A stretch of DNA of 22,793 nt, taken from assembly GCA_964622915.1 (NCBI GenBank), contig CAZUSC010000071.1:1-22793 (forward strand). The letters are read 5' to 3'. Of the stretch, positions 1-8,798 are shown in pieces (within the stretch, counting starts at the first letter, position 1; every line of letters starts with the position of its first letter). A program made the position numbers and the translations under genes. This DNA is from CAZUSC01 sp964622915. Lineage in GTDB: Bacteria; Patescibacteriota; Andersenbacteria; UBA10190. Below the pieces are notes generated by a model. The model did not search any database, was not told the origin of the DNA, and was given only the letters and a program-made list of their open reading frames with translations.

Positions 1-54
1 GGGACGGAAGTGCAAAAAAATTCAAAAAGTGTCATGGAAGGTAATAGATCATTC

Positions 55-82
55 GTAATTGGGTATTAGGCATTAGGCATTA
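55..82. repeat. Heptanucleotide tandem array upstream of secD (4 units)
   Basis: Four consecutive 7-bp units can be read: GTAATTG, GGTATTA, GGCATTA, GGCATTA. The last unit runs into a small inverted repeat, AGGC-N5-GCCT, at 75-87. The array lies just before secD. It has the same period, but not the same sequence, as arrays in other gaps of this window (3708-3799, 11582-11651, 17002-17022, 18162-18339). No function can be read from it. Confidence 0.7.
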
Positions 83-138
83 AGCCTCTGCCTCCCCTTT
101 TAGTTTTGCTCGTTATAGGATATAGTCAGGCATTACTA

Positions 139-1497
139 ATGAAGAAGGATACCAAAAAAATGCTATGGGGAGGCGCGGGCCTGCTTATCCTGCTCGGTCT
201 CTCCGTCTGGATTAATATTCCGCAGCATCCTCATATCAACTGGGGAAGTTTGCAGCGCAGTCTGGACATTAAACTAGGTCTCGATCTGCGCGGCGGCTCG
301 CAATTAATTTATCGCGCCAAGATGGACCAAGCGGAAATTGATAACCCGGCCGAGGCGGTCGCCGGTATCCGTGACGTGATTGAGCGGCGCGTTAATGCTT
401 TTGGTGTGTCAGAGCCGAACATTCAAACCAGCCAAGTAGGAGATGAGTATAGAGTTATTGTGGAGCTAGCCGGAGTACATGATCCCAACCAGGCGATCAA
501 GCTAATAGGAGAAACTCCGCTCCTGGACTTCCGCCGTGAGGTAGAAAATCCGTTAGCTGATCCCCAACTCAATGTAGATTCGCCAACAGGGGAAATAGCC
601 CCTTTCTTTGAACGAACGGAATTGACCGGCAAAAACTTAAAACGATCATCTGTTGAATTCGACCAGGTAACTGGGGTGCCGACAGTTAACCTAGAATTCG
701 ACAGCCAGGGCAGTGAATTATTTGCGGCCTTAACCAAAGCCAATATCGGCAAGCGAATCGCTATTTATTTAGACGAGGTACCGATCAGCGCTCCCGTCGT
801 CCAATCGGAAATCACCGATGGCCGCGCCGTTATCACCGGCGGATTTACGCTAGATGAAGCCAAGCAATTGGCCCGGCGACTCAATGCTGGTGCTCTGCCG
901 GTGCCTATTGAATTAATAGGACAGCAGATAATTGGACCAACTTTAGGGCAGCTGTCGATCAAACAAAGCATTACCGCCGGCTTAATGGGTCTGGCATTAG
1001 TGGTAGTGTGGATGATCGTCTATTATCGGCTACCGGGAGTGGTGGCGGCTATTGCTCTTATTATGTATGCCTCCCTGTTCTTAAGTTTGGTAAAGCTCAT
1101 TCCCATAACACTGACTCTGGCGGGCATCGCCGGCTTCATTTTGTCCATCGGTATGGCCGTGGATGCCAACATTCTGATTTTTGAACGCTTTCGGGAAAAT
1201 CTACGCGCGGGCAAGACGGTGCCTTACGCCTTGTCGAATGGATTTGATGAAGCCTGGACTTCTATTTGGGCTTCGAACGTCACCGCCCTTATCAGCGGCG
1301 CGGTCCTATATTATTTTGGCACCTCCATCGTCCGTGGCTTTGCTCTCACTTTCTCATTGGGAACTGTCTTATCGATGTTTACGGCCGTCACGATCACCCG
1401 CGGCATTTTAAAAACATGGTTGTCTCGCCCATATTGGCACAAGCCGCTGTTTTTAGGCAGTCGCCAGCGAACAGGTAGTCCCGCTAAAACAACCTAA
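139..1497 (+). CDS. secD: Protein translocase subunit SecD
   Basis: SecD is the RND-like membrane partner of SecYEG. With SecF it uses the proton motive force to help preproteins cross the cytoplasmic membrane. The 452-residue product has an N-terminal membrane helix followed by the conserved LGLDLRGGSQL segment, an extracytoplasmic P1 region, and a block of five C-terminal helices. That block carries the family signature IGMAVDANILIFERFRE. I chose the ATG at 139 because it leads straight into the short basic N-terminus and first helix. An in-frame TTG at 106 would add 11 residues with no known counterpart. No clear Shine-Dalgarno site precedes it. Its stop codon overlaps the secF start by one base, so the two are very probably co-translated, as is usual for this pair. 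Confidence 0.95.
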   Translation: MKKDTKKMLWGGAGLLILLGLSVWINIPQHPHINWGSLQRSLDIKLGLDLRGGSQLIYRAKMDQAEIDNPAEAVAGIRDVIERRVNAFGVSEPNIQTSQVGDEYRVIVELAGVHDPNQAIKLIGETPLLDFRREVENPLADPQLNVDSPTGEIAPFFERTELTGKNLKRSSVEFDQVTGVPTVNLEFDSQGSELFAALTKANIGKRIAIYLDEVPISAPVVQSEITDGRAVITGGFTLDEAKQLARRLNAGALPVPIELIGQQIIGPTLGQLSIKQSITAGLMGLALVVVWMIVYYRLPGVVAAIALIMYASLFLSLVKLIPITLTLAGIAGFILSIGMAVDANILIFERFRENLRAGKTVPYALSNGFDEAWTSIWASNVTALISGAVLYYFGTSIVRGFALTFSLGTVLSMFTAVTITRGILKTWLSRPYWHKPLFLGSRQRTGSPAKTT

Positions 1498-2390
1498 TGA
1501 TTACTTTTATTCGCCAACCCAATCGCTGGCTCATTGCCTCGCTGCTGACAATTATACTAAGTATCATAATTATTGTTGCCGTGCGCCCCGTGTGGGGTAT
1601 TGATTTCGTGGGGGGGTCGTTAATTGAGATTGAGGCGGATTCCGCTGCCACTGATGGTATTCACAATCTACTGGTGGACCAGTTTAAGCTGCCCGCTTCG
1701 ATTCAAACTACTAATGACGGCTCTTTAATTATTAGAACTAACTTTATTGATGAAACCACCCACGCCAGTATTATTGCCGCCTTGCGAGAAAAGGGTTGGC
1801 TGACTGGGCAAGAACGCCGCTTTGAAACAGTGGGCCCGACCATCGGGCAGGAACTGCGCCGTAAGTCATTGGTGGCCGTTAGTCTGGTAATCGTCGGTAT
1901 TACAACTTACCTGGCCTATAGCTTCCGCGGCACTAAAGGATTAGTCGCTCCCTGGAAATTCGGGGTGGCCGCAGTCTATGCTTTAATACATGACTTAATT
2001 TTAGTCACCGCCTTGTTTGTTATCTTCGGCAAGATATGGGGAGCGCCTGTTGATACCTTATTTGTGACAGCCCAGCTGGCCATTCTGGGGTATTCAGTAA
2101 ATGACACGATCATTCTCTTCGACCGCCTTAAAAAAGAGTGGCTAAAGAACCGCAGCGCCAGCTTATTAGATTTAATGAATAAGTCGATGTGGTTAACTTT
2201 GGGCCGGACCCTTAATACTTCTTTTTGTATTCTACTTACTCTGCTCGCCCTGCTCTTCTTTGGCGGATCAACTATCCGCTGGTTTATCGTCGCCTTAACT
2301 GCCGGCACTATTACTGGTACTTACTCATCATTGTTCGTGGCGGGCCCGCTACTCAATTATTTAGCCGAGCGTGAAAGACCGCACCCCTAA
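1497..2390 (+). CDS. secF: Protein translocase subunit SecF
   Basis: SecF is the second half of the SecDF export-driving complex in the cytoplasmic membrane. The 297-residue product has an N-terminal helix, the signature WGIDFVGGSLIEI, a short periplasmic region, and a C-terminal multi-helix domain. That domain contains the LGYSVNDTIILFDRLKKE block, equivalent to the proton-pathway region of SecD. The length fits a compact SecF. The start ATG shares a base with the secD stop (TAATG arrangement). At the 3' end the gene overlaps the next one, encoding DNA polymerase III delta', by 20 bases. This links protein export and a replication subunit in one transcript. Confidence 0.95.
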   Translation: MITFIRQPNRWLIASLLTIILSIIIIVAVRPVWGIDFVGGSLIEIEADSAATDGIHNLLVDQFKLPASIQTTNDGSLIIRTNFIDETTHASIIAALREKGWLTGQERRFETVGPTIGQELRRKSLVAVSLVIVGITTYLAYSFRGTKGLVAPWKFGVAAVYALIHDLILVTALFVIFGKIWGAPVDTLFVTAQLAILGYSVNDTIILFDRLKKEWLKNRSASLLDLMNKSMWLTLGRTLNTSFCILLTLLALLFFGGSTIRWFIVALTAGTITGTYSSLFVAGPLLNYLAERERPHP

Positions 2391-3135
2391 AACTAATTTG
2401 TTCTGGCAGCGAGTCGGCCAGTGGCTGCAGGTACCGCAGGCGCCGCCGTTGCTGGTTGTCGGTGGGGCTGGTACGGACTGGCCGCAGCTGTTGGCGCACA
2501 CTCGCGCTTTAGCTGTCTGCGCCGAAAAATCTAACCGACCGTGTCTAGTATGCCGGGCTTGTCGGCAAGCCAGCGTTGATCACCATCCCGACATCGTTAG
2601 CCTGCTCCCCGATACTAACTCTTATAAAGTTAAGGCGGTCAGAGAATTAATTGGCCAGCTGGCCACGACGTCTTGGTCTGGCCGTCGACTGGTTATTATT
2701 CCGCAGGCTGAACAACTGCTACCGGCGGCCGCCAATACCCTACTTAAGGAATTAGAAGAGTCCCACAGCACTAACCGCTGGCTACTGACCACCTCCTACC
2801 GCGTCAGGCTCCTGCCCACAATCTTATCGCGCTGCCAGACCCTACGCTGGACACAACCCCCTGCTTCCGCCAGCGTCAAGCCAGCTAGCCTTAATGAGCT
2901 ACTAAAACAAATGGCGCCGGCGGGGACTCGCCAAGCACCGCCGGATGAGCTGCTGCAAGCGGCGGGCGACAGTTTGTTGGGGCAAATCCGCTCCGGACGA
3001 AGCTGCGCCAACACTAAAAATGCTTTACTGCGACTGCGCGATTATTATAAAATTCGCAGTCTGAACGGCAACACCAAATTAGCGGGGGATGTTCTCCTTG
3101 CGTCGTTGGCACAATTCACTAATAATCTAAAGTAA
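2371..3135 (+). CDS. holB: DNA polymerase III delta' subunit (clamp-loader AAA+ protein)
   Basis: This is the likely delta' subunit of the clamp loader, which places the sliding clamp on primed DNA. Visible features of the 254-residue product are a four-cysteine zinc module (C50, C58, C61, C64) and the later ILSRCQ segment, the SRC motif of clamp-loader AAA+ proteins. The Walker A position reads GGAGTDW and lacks the GKT needed to bind ATP. That is expected of delta' and argues against a second DnaX; a genuine DnaX with an intact P-loop is encoded at 18343. The start is the GTG at 2371, inside the end of secF. frr follows 12 bases after the stop. The C-terminal collar domain is short and poorly conserved. 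Confidence 0.85.
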   Translation: MKDRTPKTNLFWQRVGQWLQVPQAPPLLVVGGAGTDWPQLLAHTRALAVCAEKSNRPCLVCRACRQASVDHHPDIVSLLPDTNSYKVKAVRELIGQLATTSWSGRRLVIIPQAEQLLPAAANTLLKELEESHSTNRWLLTTSYRVRLLPTILSRCQTLRWTQPPASASVKPASLNELLKQMAPAGTRQAPPDELLQAAGDSLLGQIRSGRSCANTKNALLRLRDYYKIRSLNGNTKLAGDVLLASLAQFTNNLK

Positions 3136-3147
3136 CGGTAATAGCGC

Positions 3148-3708
3148 ATGACCACCACTACTATTGATAATACTTTCCAGACCGCCAAACAGGAAACATT
3201 GGCCTGGCTGCGGCAGGAAGTTTCTGCATTACGTTCCAGCCGAGTCAAGCCCGATATAGTAGAAAGACTAGCAGTAGAATCGTACGGCGCTTTAACACCA
3301 TTGAACGGCCTGGCTTCTATTAGCAGCACTGATGCCCGCACACTGGTTGTGGCGCCCTGGGATAAAAACAACATTGCCGCTATTGAAAAAGCAATCTCCA
3401 CCGCTAACATCGGTGTCCAGCCGGTGGTGGATGGGGCAATTATTCGCTTGTCGTTTGCTTCACTAACGGATGAAGTACGCGCGCGCACTATTAAACTCCT
3501 GCACGATCAAGCCGAGGAAGCCCGCGTGCGCCTGCGACAAGCGCGTGACGAATCATTACGCCTGCTGCGCCAGCAGAAAGAAAAAGGAGATATTCCCGAA
3601 GATGACTTTTATAACGGTAAAGACAATTTGGACAAATTAATTGAGGCAGCTAACAGCGAAATTGCTCAACTGGTCGCCAAAAAAGAAGAGGAAATTAAGA
3701 CGGTATAG
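3148..3708 (+). CDS. frr: Ribosome recycling factor
   Basis: RRF acts with EF-G in the cytoplasm to split the post-termination ribosome. The 186-residue length is typical. The sequence shows the LRSSRVKPDIVERL helix, the YGALTPLNGLASIS segment of domain II, and a C-terminal helical arm rich in Arg and Lys with the PEDDFYNGKDNLDKLIE block. The ATG at 3148 gives the usual N-terminus; only a weak CGG lies upstream. It is the fourth gene of the secD-secF-holB-frr block. In many bacteria frr is followed by uppS, cdsA and dxr before rseP and proS. Here rseP comes next after a 175-base gap. Confidence 0.95.
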   Translation: MTTTTIDNTFQTAKQETLAWLRQEVSALRSSRVKPDIVERLAVESYGALTPLNGLASISSTDARTLVVAPWDKNNIAAIEKAISTANIGVQPVVDGAIIRLSFASLTDEVRARTIKLLHDQAEEARVRLRQARDESLRLLRQQKEKGDIPEDDFYNGKDNLDKLIEAANSEIAQLVAKKEEEIKTV

Positions 3709-3799
3709 GTTGTAGGTTGTAGACGAGGGGTCGCCGGACTTGAAACTCGAAATTAGAAATTTCATTGGATATTGGTAATTGGATATTGGTAATTTTTCG
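3708..3799. repeat. Heptanucleotide tandem repeats between frr and rseP
   Basis: Two short-period stretches can be seen. GGTTGTA occurs twice at 3708-3721, starting inside the frr stop codon. A longer run has the core TTGGATA-TTGGTAA-TTGGATA-TTGGTAA at 3765-3792, and degenerate copies in the same 7-bp phase reach back to about 3744. The rest of the gap, to 3883, shows no gene and no convincing terminator. Same period as the other intergenic arrays in the window. Confidence 0.7.
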
Positions 3800-3883
3800 G
3801 GCTTAACCCACGCAAGGCTGGATTTTACCAACTAAACGCATAGGCGCTAGTAAATCACGGAAATTAAGGCTACGCTATAGGCT

Positions 3884-4960
3884 ATGTTTATAGTTACAGC
3901 ATTAGTCTTTATTGGCTTACTACTCCTGCTTGTTTTGGTCCATGAGTGGGGTCACTTTATTACCGCCAAAAAAGCCGGCTGCCGGGTAGAAGAGTTTGGT
4001 TTTGGCTTCCCGCCTAGGCTGTTGGCGGTTAATTACCACGGCACAAAATACTCACTCAACCTGCTGCCCATCGGCGGTTTCGTAAAGATTGAGGGTGAAG
4101 ACATGCAGGAGGTAACCCCCGGCCCAACCAGTTTCGGCAGTAAGTCGGCCACCTGGCGGGTAATAATATTGTCGGCCGGCGTCTTCATGAATCTGGTACT
4201 TGCGGTTGTGCTGCTGTCGGTCCAGAGCGTTGTGGGCATGCCCACGTTAGTCACCGATAGCAACGCAGGCGAACTCTCGGAATATAAAAGCTACATTATG
4301 GATGTGGCAGCTGATTCACCGGCGGCGGCGGCCGAGCTGCAGGAGTTTGACCGCATCGTGCGCATTAATGAAGTTAGCGACCCCACCATTGAGGAAATCC
4401 AGGGCATTATTAATCAGGCCAGCGGGCAGGAAATAAATCTAGAAATCGAGCGGCAAGGGCAGCACCAAACTCGCGTCATCACGCCGCGTATTAATCCGCC
4501 GGAAGGGCAGGGGGCCATGGGAGTTAGCCTGGCGGCTACTGGCCTTAAAAAATGGCCCTGGTGGCAGGCGCCCTTCATTGGTCTGGAGCGTACCGGACAA
4601 ATGATTGTGGCTATTATCAGCCAGTTCGGCAGCTTAATTCAGCGCGCTTTTACGCAGGGCGGGTTGGGAGATACTTTAACTGGGCCCATTGGCATCGCCA
4701 TCTATACCAAGGAAGCGGCGCAGCTGGGCATGAGCTATCTACTGGAATTTGCCGCCTTGATCAGCATTAATCTGGCTATTATTAACATCCTACCCTTACC
4801 CGCCCTTGATGGCGGCAGAATCGTTTTTGTATTAATGGCCAAGGTTGTTGGTCGGCGCTTGCCAGGCAAATTCGAGACCATTACTCACACGGCCGGATTT
4901 ATTTTGCTCATTGCTCTAATGATCGCCATAACATTTAAAGACGTCAGAAGGTATTTCTAG
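3884..4960 (+). CDS. rseP: Site-2 protease family metalloprotease RseP
   Basis: An intramembrane zinc protease (M50 family) that cuts transmembrane substrates; in E. coli RseP releases sigma-E by cleaving RseA. The 358-residue product begins with a membrane helix carrying the zinc motif HEWGH (H20, E21, H24). A PDZ-like domain spans roughly residues 100-195. The third zinc ligand lies in the LPLPALDGGRIVF motif (D309), followed by a last helix. ATG at 3884 has an AGG only two bases upstream, a spacing shared with several other genes here. The next gene, proS, starts 3 bases after the stop. The rseP-proS pairing is common in bacteria. The substrate here is unknown; no rseA or sigma-E gene lies nearby. 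Confidence 0.93.
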   Translation: MFIVTALVFIGLLLLLVLVHEWGHFITAKKAGCRVEEFGFGFPPRLLAVNYHGTKYSLNLLPIGGFVKIEGEDMQEVTPGPTSFGSKSATWRVIILSAGVFMNLVLAVVLLSVQSVVGMPTLVTDSNAGELSEYKSYIMDVAADSPAAAAELQEFDRIVRINEVSDPTIEEIQGIINQASGQEINLEIERQGQHQTRVITPRINPPEGQGAMGVSLAATGLKKWPWWQAPFIGLERTGQMIVAIISQFGSLIQRAFTQGGLGDTLTGPIGIAIYTKEAAQLGMSYLLEFAALISINLAIINILPLPALDGGRIVFVLMAKVVGRRLPGKFETITHTAGFILLIALMIAITFKDVRRYF

Positions 4961-4963
4961 GTT

Positions 4964-6394
4964 ATGAGTTTTGAGAAAAAAGACATTCCAAAAAAAAGCG
5001 AAGGATTAGCTGATTGGTACAATAAAGTCGTTGTGCGGGCCGAGCTGGCTGATTATGGCCCGGCTAGGGGAACCATGATTTTTCGTCCCTACGGCTACGG
5101 CATCTGGGAGCAGATTCAAAGCATAATGAACGATATGATAAAAGCGCAGGGTGTTGAGAACGCGTACTTTCCCCTGTTTATTCCCGAATCCTTGCTCAAC
5201 AAGGAAAAGGAGCATGTCGCGGGCTTTTCGCCAGAGCTGGCCGTGGTCACTATTGGAGGCGGAGAAGAGCTCAAAGAGAAGCTGATTGTACGCCCGACTA
5301 GTGAAACTATTATGTATGACGCCTACTCACGCTGGATTCAGTCTTGGCGTGATTTACCAATGCAAATCAACCAGTGGAATAACATCGTAAGGTGGGAAAA
5401 ACGTACCTACCTTTTTTTGCGTACTACTGAATTTTTATGGCAGGAAGGACATACTGCTCATAGCTCGCACGAAGATGCCGCGGAAGTGGTTCAGTGGGCA
5501 ATGAACATGTACGAGCAAGTTTATCGTAATTACCTTGCCATACCGGGATACGTCGGTAGAAAATCAGCCACAGAAAAATTTGCGGGTGCCGACACAACTT
5601 TGACATACGAAACTCTTATGCCCGAGGGTAAAGCGCTTCAGAGTAGTACCTCTCATGATTTAGGACAAAACTTTTCCCGGCCTTTTGATATTCGTTTTCT
5701 AGATAAAGAAGGAAAGCGGCAATACGTATGGCAGACAAGCTGGGGACTCTCAACACGATCGATCGGTGTTCTTCTAATGATTCACGGCGATGATCAAGGC
5801 TTGCGCTTGCCTCCGCGTGTGGCGCCGGTTCAAGTTATTATCTTATCGGTGCGCGGGTCAGACGATCTTATAAAATATGGAAACGAGATTGCCAACGAAT
5901 TGACTCAAGCCGGCATCCGCACCCAGTTCGATACACGTGCCAATGAAAGCATTGGCTTCAAAATCAATAAATGGGAAATGCGTGGCGTGCCCGTGCGCCT
6001 GGAGATTGGACCAAGAGAGCAGGGCAGTGCGTCCGTGACGGCAGTACGACGGGATACATTTACCAAGAGTTCAATTAAACGCAGTGATCTTGTTTCCGCC
6101 ATCAAGAAAACGCTTTCAGAAATACATGACAATCTCTATCAAATGGCGGAAAAATTCCTGCAGGAAAACACTCACCGCGTAAATTCCTACAGTGACTTCC
6201 AAAAAATTATGAGCTCGCAGCGTGGCTTTATTGAGGCGGCGTGGTGTGAACGAGCCGAATGCGAAGCGCAAATAAAAGAAGAAACAAAAGCGACTACGCG
6301 CTGCCTGCCAAAAGACTCAGAAAAAATTGACGCGGTATGTATAAAATGCGGCCAGCCGGCATCATACCGTTGGCTCTTTGCACAATCATACTAA
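4964..6394 (+). CDS. proS: Prolyl-tRNA synthetase, archaeal/eukaryotic type
   Basis: Charges tRNA-Pro with proline in the cytoplasm. The 476-residue product has the class II core: RPTSETIMY, motif 2 around IVRWEKRTYLFLRTTEFLWQEGHTAH, and the WGLSTRSIG segment with the later catalytic region. An anticodon-binding domain follows. The C-terminal zinc-like module has cysteines in WCERAEC, TTRCLP and CIKCG, and ends in a tyrosine. These traits mark the archaeal/eukaryotic-like ProRS, which lacks the internal INS editing domain of the roughly 570-residue bacterial type. Start ATG at 4964 has an AGG two bases upstream that overlaps the rseP stop. mreB starts one base after its stop. Confidence 0.95.
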   Translation: MSFEKKDIPKKSEGLADWYNKVVVRAELADYGPARGTMIFRPYGYGIWEQIQSIMNDMIKAQGVENAYFPLFIPESLLNKEKEHVAGFSPELAVVTIGGGEELKEKLIVRPTSETIMYDAYSRWIQSWRDLPMQINQWNNIVRWEKRTYLFLRTTEFLWQEGHTAHSSHEDAAEVVQWAMNMYEQVYRNYLAIPGYVGRKSATEKFAGADTTLTYETLMPEGKALQSSTSHDLGQNFSRPFDIRFLDKEGKRQYVWQTSWGLSTRSIGVLLMIHGDDQGLRLPPRVAPVQVIILSVRGSDDLIKYGNEIANELTQAGIRTQFDTRANESIGFKINKWEMRGVPVRLEIGPREQGSASVTAVRRDTFTKSSIKRSDLVSAIKKTLSEIHDNLYQMAEKFLQENTHRVNSYSDFQKIMSSQRGFIEAAWCERAECEAQIKEETKATTRCLPKDSEKIDAVCIKCGQPASYRWLFAQSY

Positions 6395-6395
6395 T

Positions 6396-7454
6396 ATGGG
6401 AATAGTTAACAATTTTTTAGGCAGATTCTCGCAAGATATCGGCATTGATTTGGGAACAGCCAACACGTTGGTTTACGTACGCGGCGAGGGCATTGTAATC
6501 AATGAGCCATCGGTTGTAGCTATAAATAAAAAAACTAATGAAGTGCTTGCTATTGGCAAGGAAGCACAAAGAATGGTGGGGAAAACTCCGGCTCATATCG
6601 TGGCCGTCCGGCCTTTGCGCGATGGGGTGATTTCGGATTTTGAAGTCACCGAGCAAATGTTGAGCTACTTTATCCAAAAAGTACATGAGGATGGTTTTCG
6701 CCTTATGCCGCGACCGCGCATTGTCATTGGAATTCCGTCCTCCATTACCGAAGTCGAACGCCGGGCAGTGGAGGAAGCTAGCCTGCGTGCGGGCGCTCGT
6801 GCGGTGTTCTTGATCGAAGAGTCAATGGCCGCGGCCATTGGTGCGCGACTGCCTATCCATGAAGCAACCGGCAACATCATTGTGGATATTGGCGGCGGTA
6901 CGACCGAAGTGTCGGTCATCTCCCTAGGGGGCATTGTTGTTAATAAGACCCTGCGCATCGCCGGCGATGAATTAAACGAAGATATTGTTCATTATGCCCG
7001 CGACCATTTCAACATGTTGATCGGCGAGCGGACGGCTGAAGAAATTAAAATTCGCATCGGTTCGGCCAGTGAACTGGACGACACGCTGGAGGCCCCCATC
7101 CGCGGCCGAGACTTAGTTACTGGCCTGCCCAAGGAAATTATTATGAGTGCCCCGCAGGCCCGCGAAGCGATGTCTCGATCTGTTAACACGATTGTGGAAA
7201 CGGTCAAGAGCGCCATTGAGGAAACCCCGCCAGAATTGTTGTCCGACGTGATTGAGCAGGGTATTTTTTTGGCGGGCGGCGGTGCCCTCCTGCGGGGCCT
7301 GGACGATGTTATTAGCCGGGCCACCCAAATAAGAGCGCAGGTGGCTGATGATCCTTTGACGGCCGTTGTCCGCGGGACAGGAATTGTATTGGAAGACCTA
7401 GAGTCTTTGCAAGCGGTGCTGCTTCCCAGCGTTCATAACTCCCAATTAAGGTAG
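6396..7454 (+). CDS. mreB: Rod shape-determining actin homologue MreB
   Basis: MreB is a bacterial actin that forms membrane-bound filaments and directs lateral wall synthesis. From the ATG at 6396 the product is 352 residues. It contains phosphate 1 motif DIGIDLGTANTLVY, the IGIPSSITEVERRAV block, phosphate 2 motif DIGGGTTEVSVISLGG, and the adenosine motif GIFLAGGGALLRGLD. An in-frame TTG at 6378 would add six residues and overlap proS; the ATG is favoured because the remaining N-terminus (MGIVNNFLGRFSQDIG) is typical. No Shine-Dalgarno site is seen, which suggests coupling to proS translation one base upstream. It is the first gene of a complete mreB-mreC-mreD-mrdA shape module. Confidence 0.96.
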   Translation: MGIVNNFLGRFSQDIGIDLGTANTLVYVRGEGIVINEPSVVAINKKTNEVLAIGKEAQRMVGKTPAHIVAVRPLRDGVISDFEVTEQMLSYFIQKVHEDGFRLMPRPRIVIGIPSSITEVERRAVEEASLRAGARAVFLIEESMAAAIGARLPIHEATGNIIVDIGGGTTEVSVISLGGIVVNKTLRIAGDELNEDIVHYARDHFNMLIGERTAEEIKIRIGSASELDDTLEAPIRGRDLVTGLPKEIIMSAPQAREAMSRSVNTIVETVKSAIEETPPELLSDVIEQGIFLAGGGALLRGLDDVISRATQIRAQVADDPLTAVVRGTGIVLEDLESLQAVLLPSVHNSQLR

Positions 7455-7509
7455 GCGGCGGCCTGGGCCCGCGACTAGCCAACGCCTATTTGTTGCTTAA
7501 GACATCACT

Positions 7510-8274
7510 ATGAAAAAAACAAGTAGCGCGGCTTTGGCTATTTTGGTGCTACTGGTGGCCGCGCTCGCTTTCTTGCAAACTCCCTTAATGAGTCAGGTAC
7601 GCGGAGCCACCTGGAATAGTTGGTCTAATGTCATTTCCAAGACCGTTGGCTTAGGCGACATCAACACCAGCCAAACCGTCATTGATCAGAATGCTGGTTT
7701 GCGCGCGGAAAACGCTCGGCTGCAAGCAGAACTAATCGACTACCGGCGACTGCGCCAGCAATTAGGCTCGCCAGCAGTGGCTGACTTAAGAGCCGTGCCG
7801 GCAGCAGTCGTTAGTCGTCCGCTCGACACTTTTAGCTCTCAATATGTCCTGAACAAGGGTTTAGCGCAGGGACTGACGAGGGATGCACCGGTCGTAATCA
7901 ATGGATCAGTCCTGGTTGGATTTATCACTGACATCAGTGCCAATACCTCGATTTTGACGACACTGCTAAGTCCGCGTACACAAATCACCGTTGAAATCAG
8001 TAATCCTGACGCCGAAGCTCTGCCGGCGCGCGGTCTGTTGCAAAGTCGCCAGTATACTTCTTTAATTGTGACTACTATTCCACGTGATGTCACACTGGCG
8101 GTCGACCAAACTGTGGTGACGGTCGCCAAAGATAGGAACCTGCCTTACGGCCTGGTGGTTGGTTCTGTTGCCTCGATCATTAGTCCTGAAAACGAGGCTT
8201 ATCAATCAGCCCGCTTGCGCTTGCCCTATGATCCCGACTTAATTGATGCCGTTCACGTCTTAGTCTCGCCATGA
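7510..8274 (+). CDS. mreC: Rod shape-determining protein MreC
   Basis: MreC is a bitopic membrane protein that links MreB filaments to PBP2 and activates it outside the membrane. The 254-residue product has a short basic N-terminus (MKKTSS), one membrane helix at about residues 8-26, and a coiled-coil stretch around residues 60-85 (NAGLRAENARLQAEL). A beta-rich domain follows with LNKGLAQGLTRDAPVV and VGFITDI, as in MreC. Length is near the family norm. It lies 55 bases after mreB, with no terminator between them, and its stop overlaps the next start by 4 bases (ATGA). Confidence 0.92.
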   Translation: MKKTSSAALAILVLLVAALAFLQTPLMSQVRGATWNSWSNVISKTVGLGDINTSQTVIDQNAGLRAENARLQAELIDYRRLRQQLGSPAVADLRAVPAAVVSRPLDTFSSQYVLNKGLAQGLTRDAPVVINGSVLVGFITDISANTSILTTLLSPRTQITVEISNPDAEALPARGLLQSRQYTSLIVTTIPRDVTLAVDQTVVTVAKDRNLPYGLVVGSVASIISPENEAYQSARLRLPYDPDLIDAVHVLVSP

Positions 8275-8786
8275 CTAACCGATCGATCGACCTCGTCGTC
8301 CTAGTCATTTTTGTCAGCCTAATGGCCACTTTACATGTGTGGGTAAAGAACAATCTTATCTCTTTTTTTATCTGGCCGATCGGCTTCGCCGCTCTCCTGC
8401 CCTACGCCTGGCCAAACTCTGCCTGGTCAGTCATTGCCTTAATAGTTATTAGCGAACTTACCAGCACACTGCCGCCGGGAGTGATGACGGTTGTCATCTT
8501 AGTACCGTTCGCCCTGAAAAAGTGGTTCTCGTCGGTAGAAGTAGATATTTCCACCACTTTTTTTGTCTTGATAGCCGGCACAGTTTTTGCCCAACTTTTA
8601 GTTATCCAGGGGGCCCGTTTGTGGCAACTTGGTATTACTTTAACGCTCACCGCCATCTGGCCAGCCCTGCCAGTGCGGCCAATAATAATTGCTACCGCTT
8701 TTACCAGCCTGGTAGTATGGGGCTTAGCCATTCTCTGGCAAGAAATTAAACTTAGTCGTCCAGCTTTGCCTTTGGCACGTTTGTAA
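8271..8786 (+). CDS. mreD: Probable MreD-like membrane protein
   Basis: A 171-residue protein made almost entirely of hydrophobic helices, with about five predicted by eye. It is assigned to MreD because it overlaps mreC by 4 bases and directly precedes the PBP2 gene, the standard mreC-mreD-mrdA order, and because size and helix density fit. MreD is an integral membrane part of the rod complex with no enzymatic motif to check. Sequence similarity alone is weak, so the name rests mainly on context. Confidence 0.7.
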   Translation: MTNRSIDLVVLVIFVSLMATLHVWVKNNLISFFIWPIGFAALLPYAWPNSAWSVIALIVISELTSTLPPGVMTVVILVPFALKKWFSSVEVDISTTFFVLIAGTVFAQLLVIQGARLWQLGITLTLTAIWPALPVRPIIIATAFTSLVVWGLAILWQEIKLSRPALPLARL

Positions 8787-8798
8787 TTTTTTTAGGTG

